This document shows positions 1 through 6,498 of a DNA stretch of 6,515 bases, piece after piece. Both the position numbers and the translations under genes were made by a program. The DNA is from Eudoraea sp. (GTDB lineage: Bacteria; Bacteroidota; Bacteroidia; Flavobacteriales; Flavobacteriaceae). Every line of letters starts with the position of its first letter. Within the stretch, counting starts at the first letter, position 1. Under the pieces are notes generated by a model. That model did no database searches and was not told the DNA's origin. It worked only from the letters and a program-made list of their open reading frames with translations. The stretch is from contig JABDQS010000166.1 in the NCBI GenBank assembly GCA_013042125.1, positions 1 to 6,515 of the forward strand. The letters are read 5' to 3'.

Positions 1-42
1 CAGTATTGCCGTGTATGTGGTTTTAGGCTAAAAGATGAATAA
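1..42 (+). CDS. C-terminal end of an unidentified upstream protein (partial), possible zinc-binding tail
   Basis: Frame 1 is open from the window edge to a TAA at 40-42 and encodes QYCRVCGFRLKDE. The Cys-Arg-Val-Cys-Gly motif resembles half of a zinc ribbon or knuckle, but a partner Cys pair would lie outside the window. The stop shares its last A with the miaA start codon (TAATG), the tight packing expected of a real upstream gene in the same operon. The other two forward frames are also open for much of this short stretch (ending at 24-26 and 29-31), so the frame choice rests on the overlap and on the protein-like peptide. The function is unknown. Confidence 0.42.
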   Translation, partial: QYCRVCGFRLKDE

Positions 43-959
43 TGGTGCCAAAAACCCTTTTGGTAGTTGTAGGTCCAACTGGAATAGGGAAAACTGCCCT
101 TGCTATTCAACTTGCTAAACATTTCAAAACAGAGATCCTCTCAGCAGACTCCAGACAATTCTATAAAGAAATGAAAATTGGAACTGCAGTCCCGAATCGG
201 GAGGAGTTGCAATCAGTTCCTCATCACTTCATACAACATAAAAGTATTCACGATACCTACAATGTAGGCGATTTTGAACGCGAAGCGCTAGCTTTGCTCA
301 ACGAACTTTATAATCATCATGATCTGATGATCATGGTAGGAGGCAGCGGTATGTATATTGATGCGGTTCTAAATGGTATGGATGCCTTTCCAGTCATTCC
401 GCCTTCCATTCGCGAAACGCTAAATAGGGAATTAAAACAAAAAGGTTTAGATCCTCTGCAACAAGAACTGATGGAGGCAGACCCGCTGTACGCCAGGAAA
501 GTTGATCTTCAGAATCCGCAACGCGTTCTGAGAGCACTGGAAGTATGTAGAGCTAGCGGGAAGCCATATTCGTCCTTTCTGGGGCAAAAGAAGATTACCA
601 GGCCCTTTAAAACTGTTATTGTGGGCATTGAAGCTGCAAGAGAAGTAGTTTATCAAAGAATAAACGAGCGGGTAGATGCCATGATGGCCGCCGGACTCCT
701 GGAAGAAGCCACGGGTTTAAAAGAATTTGAGAGTCTTAATGCACTTCAAACTGTGGGTTATAAGGAGTTATTCAAATATCTAGATGGTCATTACACTCTT
801 GAGGAAGCGGTAGAAGAAATAAAGAAAAATACAAGGCGTTTTGCAAAGAGACAAGGCACATGGTTTCGTAGGAACACATTTATTTTATGGGTCCCTTATG
901 ATCTGTCATTCAATTTAAAACTAGAGCAGATCGAACAAGAACTAAGAAAACAGCCATGA
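42..959 (+). CDS. miaA: tRNA dimethylallyltransferase MiaA
   Basis: This 305-residue cytoplasmic enzyme transfers the dimethylallyl group of DMAPP to N6 of A37 in tRNAs that read codons starting with U, the first step towards ms2i6A. Visible family motifs are the P-loop GPTGIGKT (11-18), the DSRQFY motif (36-41) with the expected catalytic Asp36, VGGSGMY (99-105), NPQRVLRALEV (158-168), QTVGYKEL (236-243) and the C-terminal RRFAKRQGTWFRR (265-277). Length and motif order are normal for the family. The ATG at 42 is supported by an in-frame TGA at 36-38 and by the P-loop starting about 10 residues in. There is no clear Shine-Dalgarno site, as is common in Bacteroidota. The gene overlaps the gluconokinase downstream by 4 bases and probably follows another gene in the same transcript. 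The identification is secure. Confidence 0.97.
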   Translation: MVPKTLLVVVGPTGIGKTALAIQLAKHFKTEILSADSRQFYKEMKIGTAVPNREELQSVPHHFIQHKSIHDTYNVGDFEREALALLNELYNHHDLMIMVGGSGMYIDAVLNGMDAFPVIPPSIRETLNRELKQKGLDPLQQELMEADPLYARKVDLQNPQRVLRALEVCRASGKPYSSFLGQKKITRPFKTVIVGIEAAREVVYQRINERVDAMMAAGLLEEATGLKEFESLNALQTVGYKELFKYLDGHYTLEEAVEEIKKNTRRFAKRQGTWFRRNTFILWVPYDLSFNLKLEQIEQELRKQP

Positions 960-1453
960 CAAAATCAAAAAATATCTTCGTTATCATGGGGGTCTCCGGT
1001 TGTGGCAAGTCGACAATTGGACGAATGCTGGCAGAAACACTTTCACTTCCTTTTTTTGACGGGGACGATTATCATCCTGAAAAGAACATTCAGAAAATGT
1101 CTAAGGGAGAACCACTAAATGACCAGGACCGGCACTCATGGTTAATGTCCTTAAATCAGCTGGGGAAAGAGCATCAAAACAAAGGCGCGGTAATTGCATG
1201 CTCTGCATTAAAAGAAATGTATAGAGACATTATTGAAAAAGACCTGGATCCTGTACCAATTTGGATCTATCTGGAGGGCAGTTATGATTTTATTCTGAAA
1301 CGCTTAGAGCAAAGGAGCGGACATTTTATGCCTGCGAACCTGTTAAGGTCACAGTTTGATGCCTTAGAACCGCCTACCAAGGCGATAAGAGTCCCTCTTA
1401 AACTGGAACCGAAGAAGATAATCAACGAGATCCTGAAGAAAATAGGGCATTAA
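956..1453 (+). CDS. gntK: Gluconokinase, GntK/IdnK family
   Basis: This 165-residue P-loop kinase phosphorylates D-gluconate with ATP to give 6-phosphogluconate, feeding the pentose phosphate or Entner-Doudoroff routes. The Walker A motif is GVSGCGKST (12-20). It is followed by the family signature FFDGDDYHPEKNIQKMSKG (33-51) and PLNDQDRHSWL (53-63), then ACSALKEMYRD (81-91), and the C-terminal RSGHFMPANLL (120-130) leading into QFDALEPP (133-140). All are typical of the short thermoresistant-type gluconokinase rather than the FGGY type, and the length is complete. The start codon overlaps the miaA stop as ATGA, which suggests translational coupling. No gluconate transporter, regulator or dehydratase gene is nearby, so the substrate is inferred from the family. 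A strong terminator begins at the stop codon, making this the last gene of the group. Confidence 0.93.
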   Translation: MTKSKNIFVIMGVSGCGKSTIGRMLAETLSLPFFDGDDYHPEKNIQKMSKGEPLNDQDRHSWLMSLNQLGKEHQNKGAVIACSALKEMYRDIIEKDLDPVPIWIYLEGSYDFILKRLEQRSGHFMPANLLRSQFDALEPPTKAIRVPLKLEPKKIINEILKKIGH

Positions 1454-1481
1454 AAAAGGCATTCAAATGAATGCCTTTTTT
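1452..1481. terminator. Bidirectional rho-independent terminator between gluconokinase and rprY
   Basis: A perfect 7-base stem, GGCATTC (1458-1464) with GAATGCC (1469-1475), encloses an AAAT loop. It is flanked by six A on the left (1452-1457) and six T on the right (1476-1481). Read on either strand the hairpin is followed by a U-run. It sits in the 45-base gap between convergent genes, so it can end both the miaA-gntK transcript and the rprXY transcript. It starts within the gluconokinase TAA. Confidence 0.93.
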
Positions 1482-1498
1482 ATTTTGAATACTGATTT

Positions 1499-2209
1499 CT
1501 ATTGTGGAGTCTTCACTACTAACCGGAATCCTTCTCCGTGAATATTCAGGATCTCAACAACATCATCCTTCTTTAGATATTTTCTCAGCTTAGCGATGTA
1601 AACATCCATACTTCTGGAGGTAAAATAATTATCGTCTCTCCATATTTTGGTAAGCGCTAATTCTCTTGGCATAAGATCATTTTCATGTAGGGCCAGCAAC
1701 CTGAGAAGTTCATTCTCTTTTGGAGAAAGTTTTGTAGGCTCTTCTTCCTTGTATTTTAAAAATCTAAGCTTGGAATTTAAATGAAAATTACCGATCTTAA
1801 ATTCAAATTGTTTGCTATCTGCCAGAGTGCTAGATGCTTTTCTTTGAAGTATAGCTTTAAGTTTCATTAGAAGAACCTCTGAATCAAAAGGTTTGTTCAA
1901 ATAGTCATCAGCTCCCGCCTTGTATCCTTTTAAGACATCTTCTTTCATGGTCTTAGCCGTAAGAAAAACTATGGGTACATTTTCGTTCTTTTCACGTATC
2001 TCTCTGGCCAAAGTAAATCCATCTTTGTATGGCATCATCACATCCAATATACAGACGTCATAATTATCCTTTTTAAATTTCTCAAACCCCTCCATACCAT
2101 TTTTGGCCAGAGTGACATCAAAATCGTTCATGGATAGATAATCCTTTAATACGATCCCAAAATTTGGGTCGTCCTCTACCAATAAAATTTTCTTATTTAC
2201 TGTTTCCAT
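1499..2209 (-). CDS. rprY: OmpR-family response regulator, RprY-like
   Basis: This 236-residue protein is a cytoplasmic two-component transcription factor. The receiver domain (about 6-122) has the acidic pair Asp13-Asp14, the phosphorylation site Asp56 in LDVMMP, Thr84 and Lys106 in the usual KPF context. The C-terminal winged-helix domain (about 135-232) carries the OmpR-type pattern: LSPKENELLRLL (161-172), then WRDDNYFTSRSMDVYIAKLRK (190-210) as recognition region, and the hairpin NIHGEGFRL (222-230). The DDNYF-RSMDVYI-KLRK region and overall length match what I recall of Bacteroides RprY, so the symbol is given by homology. The start lies 5 bases after the stop of the sensor kinase gene, with an A-rich AAAAGAT just before it. 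Its regulon cannot be read from this window. Confidence 0.92.
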   Translation of the reverse strand: METVNKKILLVEDDPNFGIVLKDYLSMNDFDVTLAKNGMEGFEKFKKDNYDVCILDVMMPYKDGFTLAREIREKNENVPIVFLTAKTMKEDVLKGYKAGADDYLNKPFDSEVLLMKLKAILQRKASSTLADSKQFEFKIGNFHLNSKLRFLKYKEEEPTKLSPKENELLRLLALHENDLMPRELALTKIWRDDNYFTSRSMDVYIAKLRKYLKKDDVVEILNIHGEGFRLVVKTPQ

Positions 2210-2214
2210 ATCTT

Positions 2215-3792
2215 TTAAATTAAAGGCACTTTGATAAAGAAAGTGCTGCCTTTTCCTTTTTCACTTTCTGCATAAACCTCACCTTGATGGTCTTCTACAA
2301 TTTTTTTTACATAGGCCAATCCTAATCCATGGCCTTTAACATTATGTATATCTCCTGTGTGTTCCCTGTAGAACTTTTCAAATACTTTTTTTAACACAGC
2401 CTTACTCATTCCTGCACCCTGATCCTCGATCCTAATGATCAGATAATTATTAGCAACTTCCGTATAGATGTCAAGCTTTGGTGCCTCCGGTGAATATTTG
2501 ATGGCATTATCCATAATGTTCACTAAAACATTCCCGAAATGCATTTCATTTGCTAAAATCTCTGATCTTTCTGCATTCAGATGCGTATGTATATATCCAC
2601 CACGGTCCAAAACGATCAGATCAACATGACCGATCGCAGTTTGAATAAGATCGTGAACGTCCACCCGATCTTTTGAGATATCCAACTGATTTCGTTCCAA
2701 TTTAGAGATCCGCAGGACGTTTTCTACCTGTGCGTGCATTCGTTTATTCTCATCCCTGATCATTTGTAGATACCTTTTAACCTTGTCCTCATCCCCTATT
2801 ATCTTGGGGTTGCGAATGGCTTCCACTGCCAGATTGATGGTAGCTATTGGTGTTTTAAATTCATGCGTCATATTATTGATGAAATCTGATTTAATTTCAG
2901 AGATCTGTTTCTGACGAATTAATTGATAAATGGCACTGGCATAAGCAATTACGATCACCAATGTAAATAGCAATGACAAAAATGCCATTCCCAGGACAGA
3001 TTGTAAAAGGAATTTCTTTTTACCCGGGAAAGAAAGCAGAAGGGCAAAATTACTACTCCCTTCACTATTTTTAAAAATAGGTGCCTTGTATATCGTAGAC
3101 TCTCCGAATCTGAATCGTCTGGATTTTACTTTTGTCGGTAATCCTCTGCTATAAATACCGTATTGAAAATCTGTATCTATCGCCATATTGCTCAATTCCT
3201 GATTTAGCAATAATTCTATTTCCTGTTTGGAAACGCGTTTATGGATAGGTACATTTTCCGCATACTGTCTGTATACGTCATCAAAAACGGCCTTATCTAT
3301 TGTTGAAAGTCCGCCTATCTTCTCGAGTTTCTGAATAGGATTCAAGCTATAGGCCTTGCCGTCTAAACCGTATTCCTCCTTAAAAATAGTTTTTGTCCGC
3401 TTACTGGTGAAATTCTTTATTGCTGTGGTATCTCCGGTAACGCTGTCAAAGAACGTGGATGCTATATTATAGTCTTCCTCTAATATTCCGTGAGAATAAA
3501 AAAGGATCTCATTAGAATTAATGTCGCGATCAATAAAAAAGATGTTGCTGAGATTAGAACTTTTCAATTCGCCCAAACTATCCCTTAGGTTTAAGAACTT
3601 ATCGGAATAATCTCTCATTTCACGCTCCTCAATCTTGTCTGTGACCCTATTGAGAACTTCCGCTATCGCATTTGAGAATTGCTCTTCTTTGTCATCTACA
3701 GACCTTTTGATCCAGTATAGTTGAACCGAAATGATCCCAACAAGGGATAAGCTCATTAAAATGACAAGAAAAACAAATAATCGCTTATTCAT
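2215..3792 (-). CDS. rprX: Membrane sensor histidine kinase, RprX-like
   Basis: This 525-residue inner-membrane kinase is the probable partner of the regulator encoded 5 bases downstream. Membrane segments lie at about 5-27 and 262-290, leaving an extracytoplasmic sensor region of about 235 residues that matches no domain I recognise. No HAMP or PAS domain is visible: the second membrane segment runs almost directly into HisKA. The H-box is MTHEFKTP (308-315) with phospho-acceptor His310. The ATPase domain has the N-box NVLVNIMDNAIKYSP (421-435), the G1 box DQGAGM (457-462), the F-box FEKFYR (471-476) and the G2 box GHGLGLAYV (487-495). All catalytic motifs are intact. The start is supported by the adjoining membrane segment. 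RprX identity is inferred from the paired RprY-like regulator, size and topology. The signal sensed is unknown. Confidence 0.91.
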   Translation of the reverse strand: MNKRLFVFLVILMSLSLVGIISVQLYWIKRSVDDKEEQFSNAIAEVLNRVTDKIEEREMRDYSDKFLNLRDSLGELKSSNLSNIFFIDRDINSNEILFYSHGILEEDYNIASTFFDSVTGDTTAIKNFTSKRTKTIFKEEYGLDGKAYSLNPIQKLEKIGGLSTIDKAVFDDVYRQYAENVPIHKRVSKQEIELLLNQELSNMAIDTDFQYGIYSRGLPTKVKSRRFRFGESTIYKAPIFKNSEGSSNFALLLSFPGKKKFLLQSVLGMAFLSLLFTLVIVIAYASAIYQLIRQKQISEIKSDFINNMTHEFKTPIATINLAVEAIRNPKIIGDEDKVKRYLQMIRDENKRMHAQVENVLRISKLERNQLDISKDRVDVHDLIQTAIGHVDLIVLDRGGYIHTHLNAERSEILANEMHFGNVLVNIMDNAIKYSPEAPKLDIYTEVANNYLIIRIEDQGAGMSKAVLKKVFEKFYREHTGDIHNVKGHGLGLAYVKKIVEDHQGEVYAESEKGKGSTFFIKVPLI

Positions 3793-3812
3793 TTTGTCGT
3801 AAAATTAAAAAT

Positions 3813-3862
3813 TTAACATTTAGCGGATTGCTTGTTTAACCAAACCTTAACAAAAATGTTAA
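3813..3862 (-). promoter_or_regulatory. Candidate operator: GTTAA repeats and palindrome upstream of rprX
   Basis: The 79-base gap between coaE and the sensor kinase contains three GTTAA copies on the minus strand (3847-3851, 3836-3840, 3813-3817), with starts 11 and 23 bases apart. The first is half of a 16-base palindrome, TTAACA-AAAA-TGTTAA on the plus strand (3847-3862). Spacing near one and two helical turns is what OmpR-family dimers often bind, so autoregulation by the downstream RprY-like protein is plausible. This is inference: the region is very AT-rich and TTAA words arise easily by chance. The hairpin is too weak and has no following T-run on the minus strand, so it is unlikely to be a coaE terminator. 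I found no convincing paired promoter elements here. Confidence 0.4.
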
Positions 3863-3871
3863 AATTATTGA

Positions 3872-4459
3872 TTAGGAACTTTTTAGAAGGATTTGTTCGT
3901 GAATTTTTTGCACCTGACTACGTGTATCCTCTAAGTTCTTATTATTGATCACATATTGCGCCAGCTCTTTTTTCCTCTTCCCAGACCATTGATGCTGCAT
4001 ACGTTGCAGAATTTCCTTTTCCGTTAGTTCGTCTCGTTGTTTAATTCGAGCAATCCTCACTTTTTTCGGGGCCGTTACTAATATCATTTTATCAAAATCC
4101 TTATAACCTCCATTTTCAAAGAGAATGGCTGCTTCTTGTATGACATAAGGGCCCTCTTGTCGCTTCATCCAGGACCTGAAATCTTCCCGTACCGCAGGAT
4201 GCACAATATGATTTAAAGCTTTTAATAATTCATTATCATTAAATGCCTTTTCGGCAAGTAATGGCCTATTTAATGTGTTATTCTTATATGCTTGTTCTCC
4301 AAAAAGTGCCTTAATAGCAATTCGTATCCCGAGATCCTCATTCATCAACCTCTTTGCCTCCACATCTGAGTTGTACACTGCCACGCCCAGATCTCTGAAC
4401 ATCCCAGCTACCGTAGTCTTACCACTACCGATACCTCCGGTAAGCCCTACTCTTTTCAT
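3872..4459 (-). CDS. coaE: Dephospho-CoA kinase CoaE
   Basis: This 195-residue cytoplasmic P-loop kinase carries out the last step of coenzyme A synthesis, phosphorylating the 3'-hydroxyl of the ribose in dephospho-CoA. The Walker A motif is TGGIGSGKTT (7-16). Asp32 in YNSD (29-32) is at the position of the family's conserved catalytic acidic residue. HIVHPAVR (84-91) is the substrate-binding lid motif, and EAAILFENG (109-117) corresponds to the usual PLLFE segment. QRD (121-155 region, in ARIKQRDELTEKE) and RMQHQW follow, and the C-terminal YVINN is typical. Length is normal. The ATG overlaps the stop of the YbbR-like gene by 4 bases (ATGA), so the two are probably translationally coupled. 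The start is fixed by the P-loop beginning only six residues later. Confidence 0.96.
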   Translation of the reverse strand: MKRVGLTGGIGSGKTTVAGMFRDLGVAVYNSDVEAKRLMNEDLGIRIAIKALFGEQAYKNNTLNRPLLAEKAFNDNELLKALNHIVHPAVREDFRSWMKRQEGPYVIQEAAILFENGGYKDFDKMILVTAPKKVRIARIKQRDELTEKEILQRMQHQWSGKRKKELAQYVINNKNLEDTRSQVQKIHEQILLKSS

Positions 4460-5412
4460 TCTCTTTTTAAAATAAATTCTACCCGGGATTGCCTGATCTG
4501 AACACTGGGAAGATTGTCTGGTTGCTGAACCAGAGATAAAGGTAAAAAAGGTGAATCTTCTTTAATATCTGCCAGGTCTGCAATTATCCTGAAATCTGCA
4601 GAAACGATCTCCTTAAGACGTTCTACGCGCGCTTTGCACAAAACCTCCACCGTATTGGGAAAGGTTCTTATTTGCGTTCCCTCGGGCAAATTGACCACTT
4701 CTACGGGTATCTGAAATATCTTTTCAGAAAAGCGGAAGACCGTCGCGGATAGGGTGACATTCTGTTTTTCATACACAGCATGAATCAGATCAGACGGCTG
4801 TAAAAGCTGCAGCGTTCTTTTAAAACTATCAGTGACATCAGAAAGGACTATTGCCTCTGTATGTGCCTCCGTTATAGTATCTAGTTCCTTTAGAGGACCT
4901 CTTAAAACAACAGAGTCTGGGTTAATTTGCAGATCCCCATCCATCAGGTAATTCTGTGCAAGGTCTATGGTAACATCTGCGCGCACAGGTACCTTTTTAC
5001 TGATCATACGGGTGAATTCAAAAAACAGTGTGTCCTGATCCATTTGAAGTATGGTCATGGCATCCGGAAGCTTAGATTCGATCTGTTTTCTGTATACCGG
5101 TTCTGCCATGAAATAATTATTGCTCCTGTAACTCATCTCATCAAGATCGATAATTAATTTCCTTGTTCTAAATCGGGATCCCAGAAACTGCCAACCACTA
5201 CCCCTTGCCGTGATTGTCAAATTGACTTTTGAAGCTCCTACGAAAAAAAGAGAATCAGGAATGTTGTTATAGACCAATTCGAACGTAGCCCTATCAGTAT
5301 GTTGATCAGAGAGTTTACTAATGAACCACGCCAAGAATGAGAAAAATAATAAGATCACAAAGACTTTTACTTTTCGCTTTGCAGCTCCTTTTAAAACTTG
5401 TTTTGCAACCAT
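4456..5412 (-). CDS. YbbR/CdaR-like single-pass membrane protein
   Basis: This 318-residue protein has a basic N-terminus (AAKRKVK, 10-16), one membrane segment (about 17-33) and a long extracytoplasmic part rich in beta-strand pattern. At least two YbbR-type repeats can be read. The clearer one is about 138-205, with VPVRADVTID and the diagnostic INPDSVVLRGP (163-173) followed by LDTIT. A second runs about 231-315, with FQIPVEVVNLPEG and FPNTVEVLCKARVERLKEI. Residues 43-135 may be a degenerate further copy. In Firmicutes, CdaR proteins of this type modulate the diadenylate cyclase CdaA. No cyclase gene is present here, so that role is not shown. The gene starts 2 bases after the glycosyltransferase stop and overlaps coaE by 4 bases, which points to one transcript. 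The family assignment is good, the function open. Confidence 0.85.
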   Translation of the reverse strand: MVAKQVLKGAAKRKVKVFVILLFFSFLAWFISKLSDQHTDRATFELVYNNIPDSLFFVGASKVNLTITARGSGWQFLGSRFRTRKLIIDLDEMSYRSNNYFMAEPVYRKQIESKLPDAMTILQMDQDTLFFEFTRMISKKVPVRADVTIDLAQNYLMDGDLQINPDSVVLRGPLKELDTITEAHTEAIVLSDVTDSFKRTLQLLQPSDLIHAVYEKQNVTLSATVFRFSEKIFQIPVEVVNLPEGTQIRTFPNTVEVLCKARVERLKEIVSADFRIIADLADIKEDSPFLPLSLVQQPDNLPSVQIRQSRVEFILKRE

Positions 5413-5414
5413 TA

Positions 5415-6416
5415 TTATTTAAAGAATAAAGAGGGAAATAATTCCTGTGGTTTCTTCTTACTAAAAGTAAGTAAGAATGTCGATTTAAAAAAACCCAGTC
5501 CATAGCCTGTAAATTGAATAATAACGGCCCATAGTGACAAGAGTGCAATACCGAACTCCTTGTTCTTGTACCATGAGTCAAGTAATACAACAACAAAATA
5601 CAGCAGATATAGGTATAAAAACCATGGTATTTGAACCATTGATAAAAAGATAGACACAATAAGACCAGTAATAAAAAGGAAAGGGAACCAGTAGGTGAAT
5701 TTGGCAGTTTGAGGGTGCCAGCTATTTAAGATAGGCCTTACCATTCCAAATTTCTTTACCTGTGTGTAGAATTTATAGAAATCCACACGCCTTTTATGAT
5801 ATACAAAAGCTTCAGGTATGAGCCGGGTCTTATATCCCAGTCCCCACAGTCGGATGCTGAGATCCGGATCTTCACCCGGATGTATCTTTCCAAACCCAGT
5901 CGTTTTTTTAAAGGCCTCTTCTGAGATACCCATATTAAAGCTCCTGGGTTGAAATTGTTGGGCCGCCTTCTTATTTCCTCTGATACCTCCTGTAGTGATA
6001 AAGGCAGTCATGGCGTAGTTTATGGCTTTTTGAGTTGTGCTGAAACTGGGATGTGCTGTGTCCGGACCTCCAAAACAATCTACATAATGTTGCTCAAGTG
6101 CCCTGGAGGCACTTTCCAGGTAAGATGGTGGAAGCAAACAGTCTGAATCGAGAATAATAAAATAATTGCCCTTTGCCTTTCGCATCCCGTAATTCCGGGA
6201 ATCCCCCGGCCCACTGTTTTCTTTATAATAATAAGATATTGGTAGTTTTTTCTGAAAGGAATGGACCACTTCTTCAGAACGGTTTTGTGATCCGTCTTCA
6301 ACGATCACTACCTCGTATGGGTCCTGATAGGTTTGTTCCATAAGACTCTCCAGCAGCTCCCTGATTTCTTCTGGTCTGTTATAAACGGGAATGATGAAAG
6401 AAAAGAAAAGGTCCAT
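5415..6416 (-). CDS. Family 2 glycosyltransferase with C-terminal membrane segments
   Basis: This 333-residue protein has an N-terminal GT-A domain. FSFIIPVYNRPEEI (5-18) is the nucleotide-binding first strand, VEDGS (39-43) follows, LDSDC (89-93) contains the DxD-type metal site, and GEDPDLSIRLWGLGY (181-195) holds the likely catalytic base Asp183 or its neighbour. About three hydrophobic segments (about 242-262, 264-282 and 287-310) anchor the C-terminus in the inner membrane, so it probably acts on the cytoplasmic face. Donor and acceptor cannot be predicted from sequence alone. Cell-surface polysaccharide, glycolipid or glycoprotein synthesis are all possible. The start is supported by the family-typical distance to the first strand. 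The stop is 2 bases before the YbbR-like gene (TAATAATG). A terminator hairpin ends about 20 bases upstream of the start, with its T-run reaching to within 12 bases of it. Confidence 0.93.
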   Translation of the reverse strand: MDLFFSFIIPVYNRPEEIRELLESLMEQTYQDPYEVVIVEDGSQNRSEEVVHSFQKKLPISYYYKENSGPGDSRNYGMRKAKGNYFIILDSDCLLPPSYLESASRALEQHYVDCFGGPDTAHPSFSTTQKAINYAMTAFITTGGIRGNKKAAQQFQPRSFNMGISEEAFKKTTGFGKIHPGEDPDLSIRLWGLGYKTRLIPEAFVYHKRRVDFYKFYTQVKKFGMVRPILNSWHPQTAKFTYWFPFLFITGLIVSIFLSMVQIPWFLYLYLLYFVVVLLDSWYKNKEFGIALLSLWAVIIQFTGYGLGFFKSTFLLTFSKKKPQELFPSLFFK

Positions 6417-6427
6417 GGGAATGTGAT

Positions 6428-6456
6428 AAAAGAAAAGCCATCCTAAAGAGGATGGC
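6428..6456 (-). terminator. Rho-independent terminator (minus strand) before the glycosyltransferase
   Basis: On the minus strand a perfect 7-base GC-rich stem, GCCATCC (6456-6450) with GGATGGC (6443-6437), encloses a TCTTTA loop and is followed by TTTTCTTTT (6436-6428). The plus strand has no T-run after the stem, so it works in one direction only. It lies 21 bases after the stop codon of the partial gene at the right edge and most simply terminates that gene. The glycosyltransferase start is only 12 bases past the T-run, so the hairpin also sits in any leader made from further upstream. Confidence 0.85.
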
Positions 6457-6468
6457 CAAATGCTGTTT

Positions 6469-6498
6469 TAAATCTACTTAATCGGTGAATCGTTCAAT
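6469..6498 (-). promoter_or_regulatory. Candidate Bacteroidota-type promoter for the glycosyltransferase operon
   Basis: On the minus strand ATTG (6498-6495) is followed after 18 bases by TAGATTTA (6476-6469). The consensus for the Bacteroidota primary sigma factor is TTTG, about 17-23 bases, then TAnnTTTG, so each box has one mismatch. It overlaps the end of the partial gene at the right edge and lies upstream of the terminator hairpin, so a transcript from it would carry the hairpin in its leader. AT-rich sequence yields such matches by chance. This is a suggestion only. Confidence 0.3.

Noticed and set aside
318..335. Perfect inverted repeat CATGATC-TGAT-GATCATG
   Set aside because: It lies inside the conserved MiaA coding region (HHDLMIMV), has no T-run and no regulatory context, and is explained by codon choice.
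447..656. 69-residue minus-strand open frame antisense to miaA
   Set aside because: It is a shadow of the MiaA reading frame with no protein-like motif.
3847..3862. TTAACA-AAAA-TGTTAA as a terminator for coaE
   Set aside because: The stem is six pairs and mostly A-T, and on the minus strand it is followed by GGTTTGG instead of a T-run. A protein-binding palindrome is more likely.
4275..4475. 66-residue plus-strand open frame antisense to the start of coaE
   Set aside because: It is a shadow of coaE: a Ser/Pro-rich translation of the reverse complement with no independent support.
4927..5157. 76-residue plus-strand open frame antisense to the YbbR-like gene
   Set aside because: It lies wholly inside a supported gene on the opposite strand and shows no domain pattern or start context.
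5318..5659. 113-residue minus-strand open frame across the glycosyltransferase-ybbR junction
   Set aside because: It overlaps two well-supported genes in another frame, has a Cys- and Tyr-rich low-quality composition and matches no family I recognise.
5949..6301. Two short open frames, one on each strand, inside the glycosyltransferase gene
   Set aside because: Both lie within the catalytic-domain coding region and show no recognisable features.
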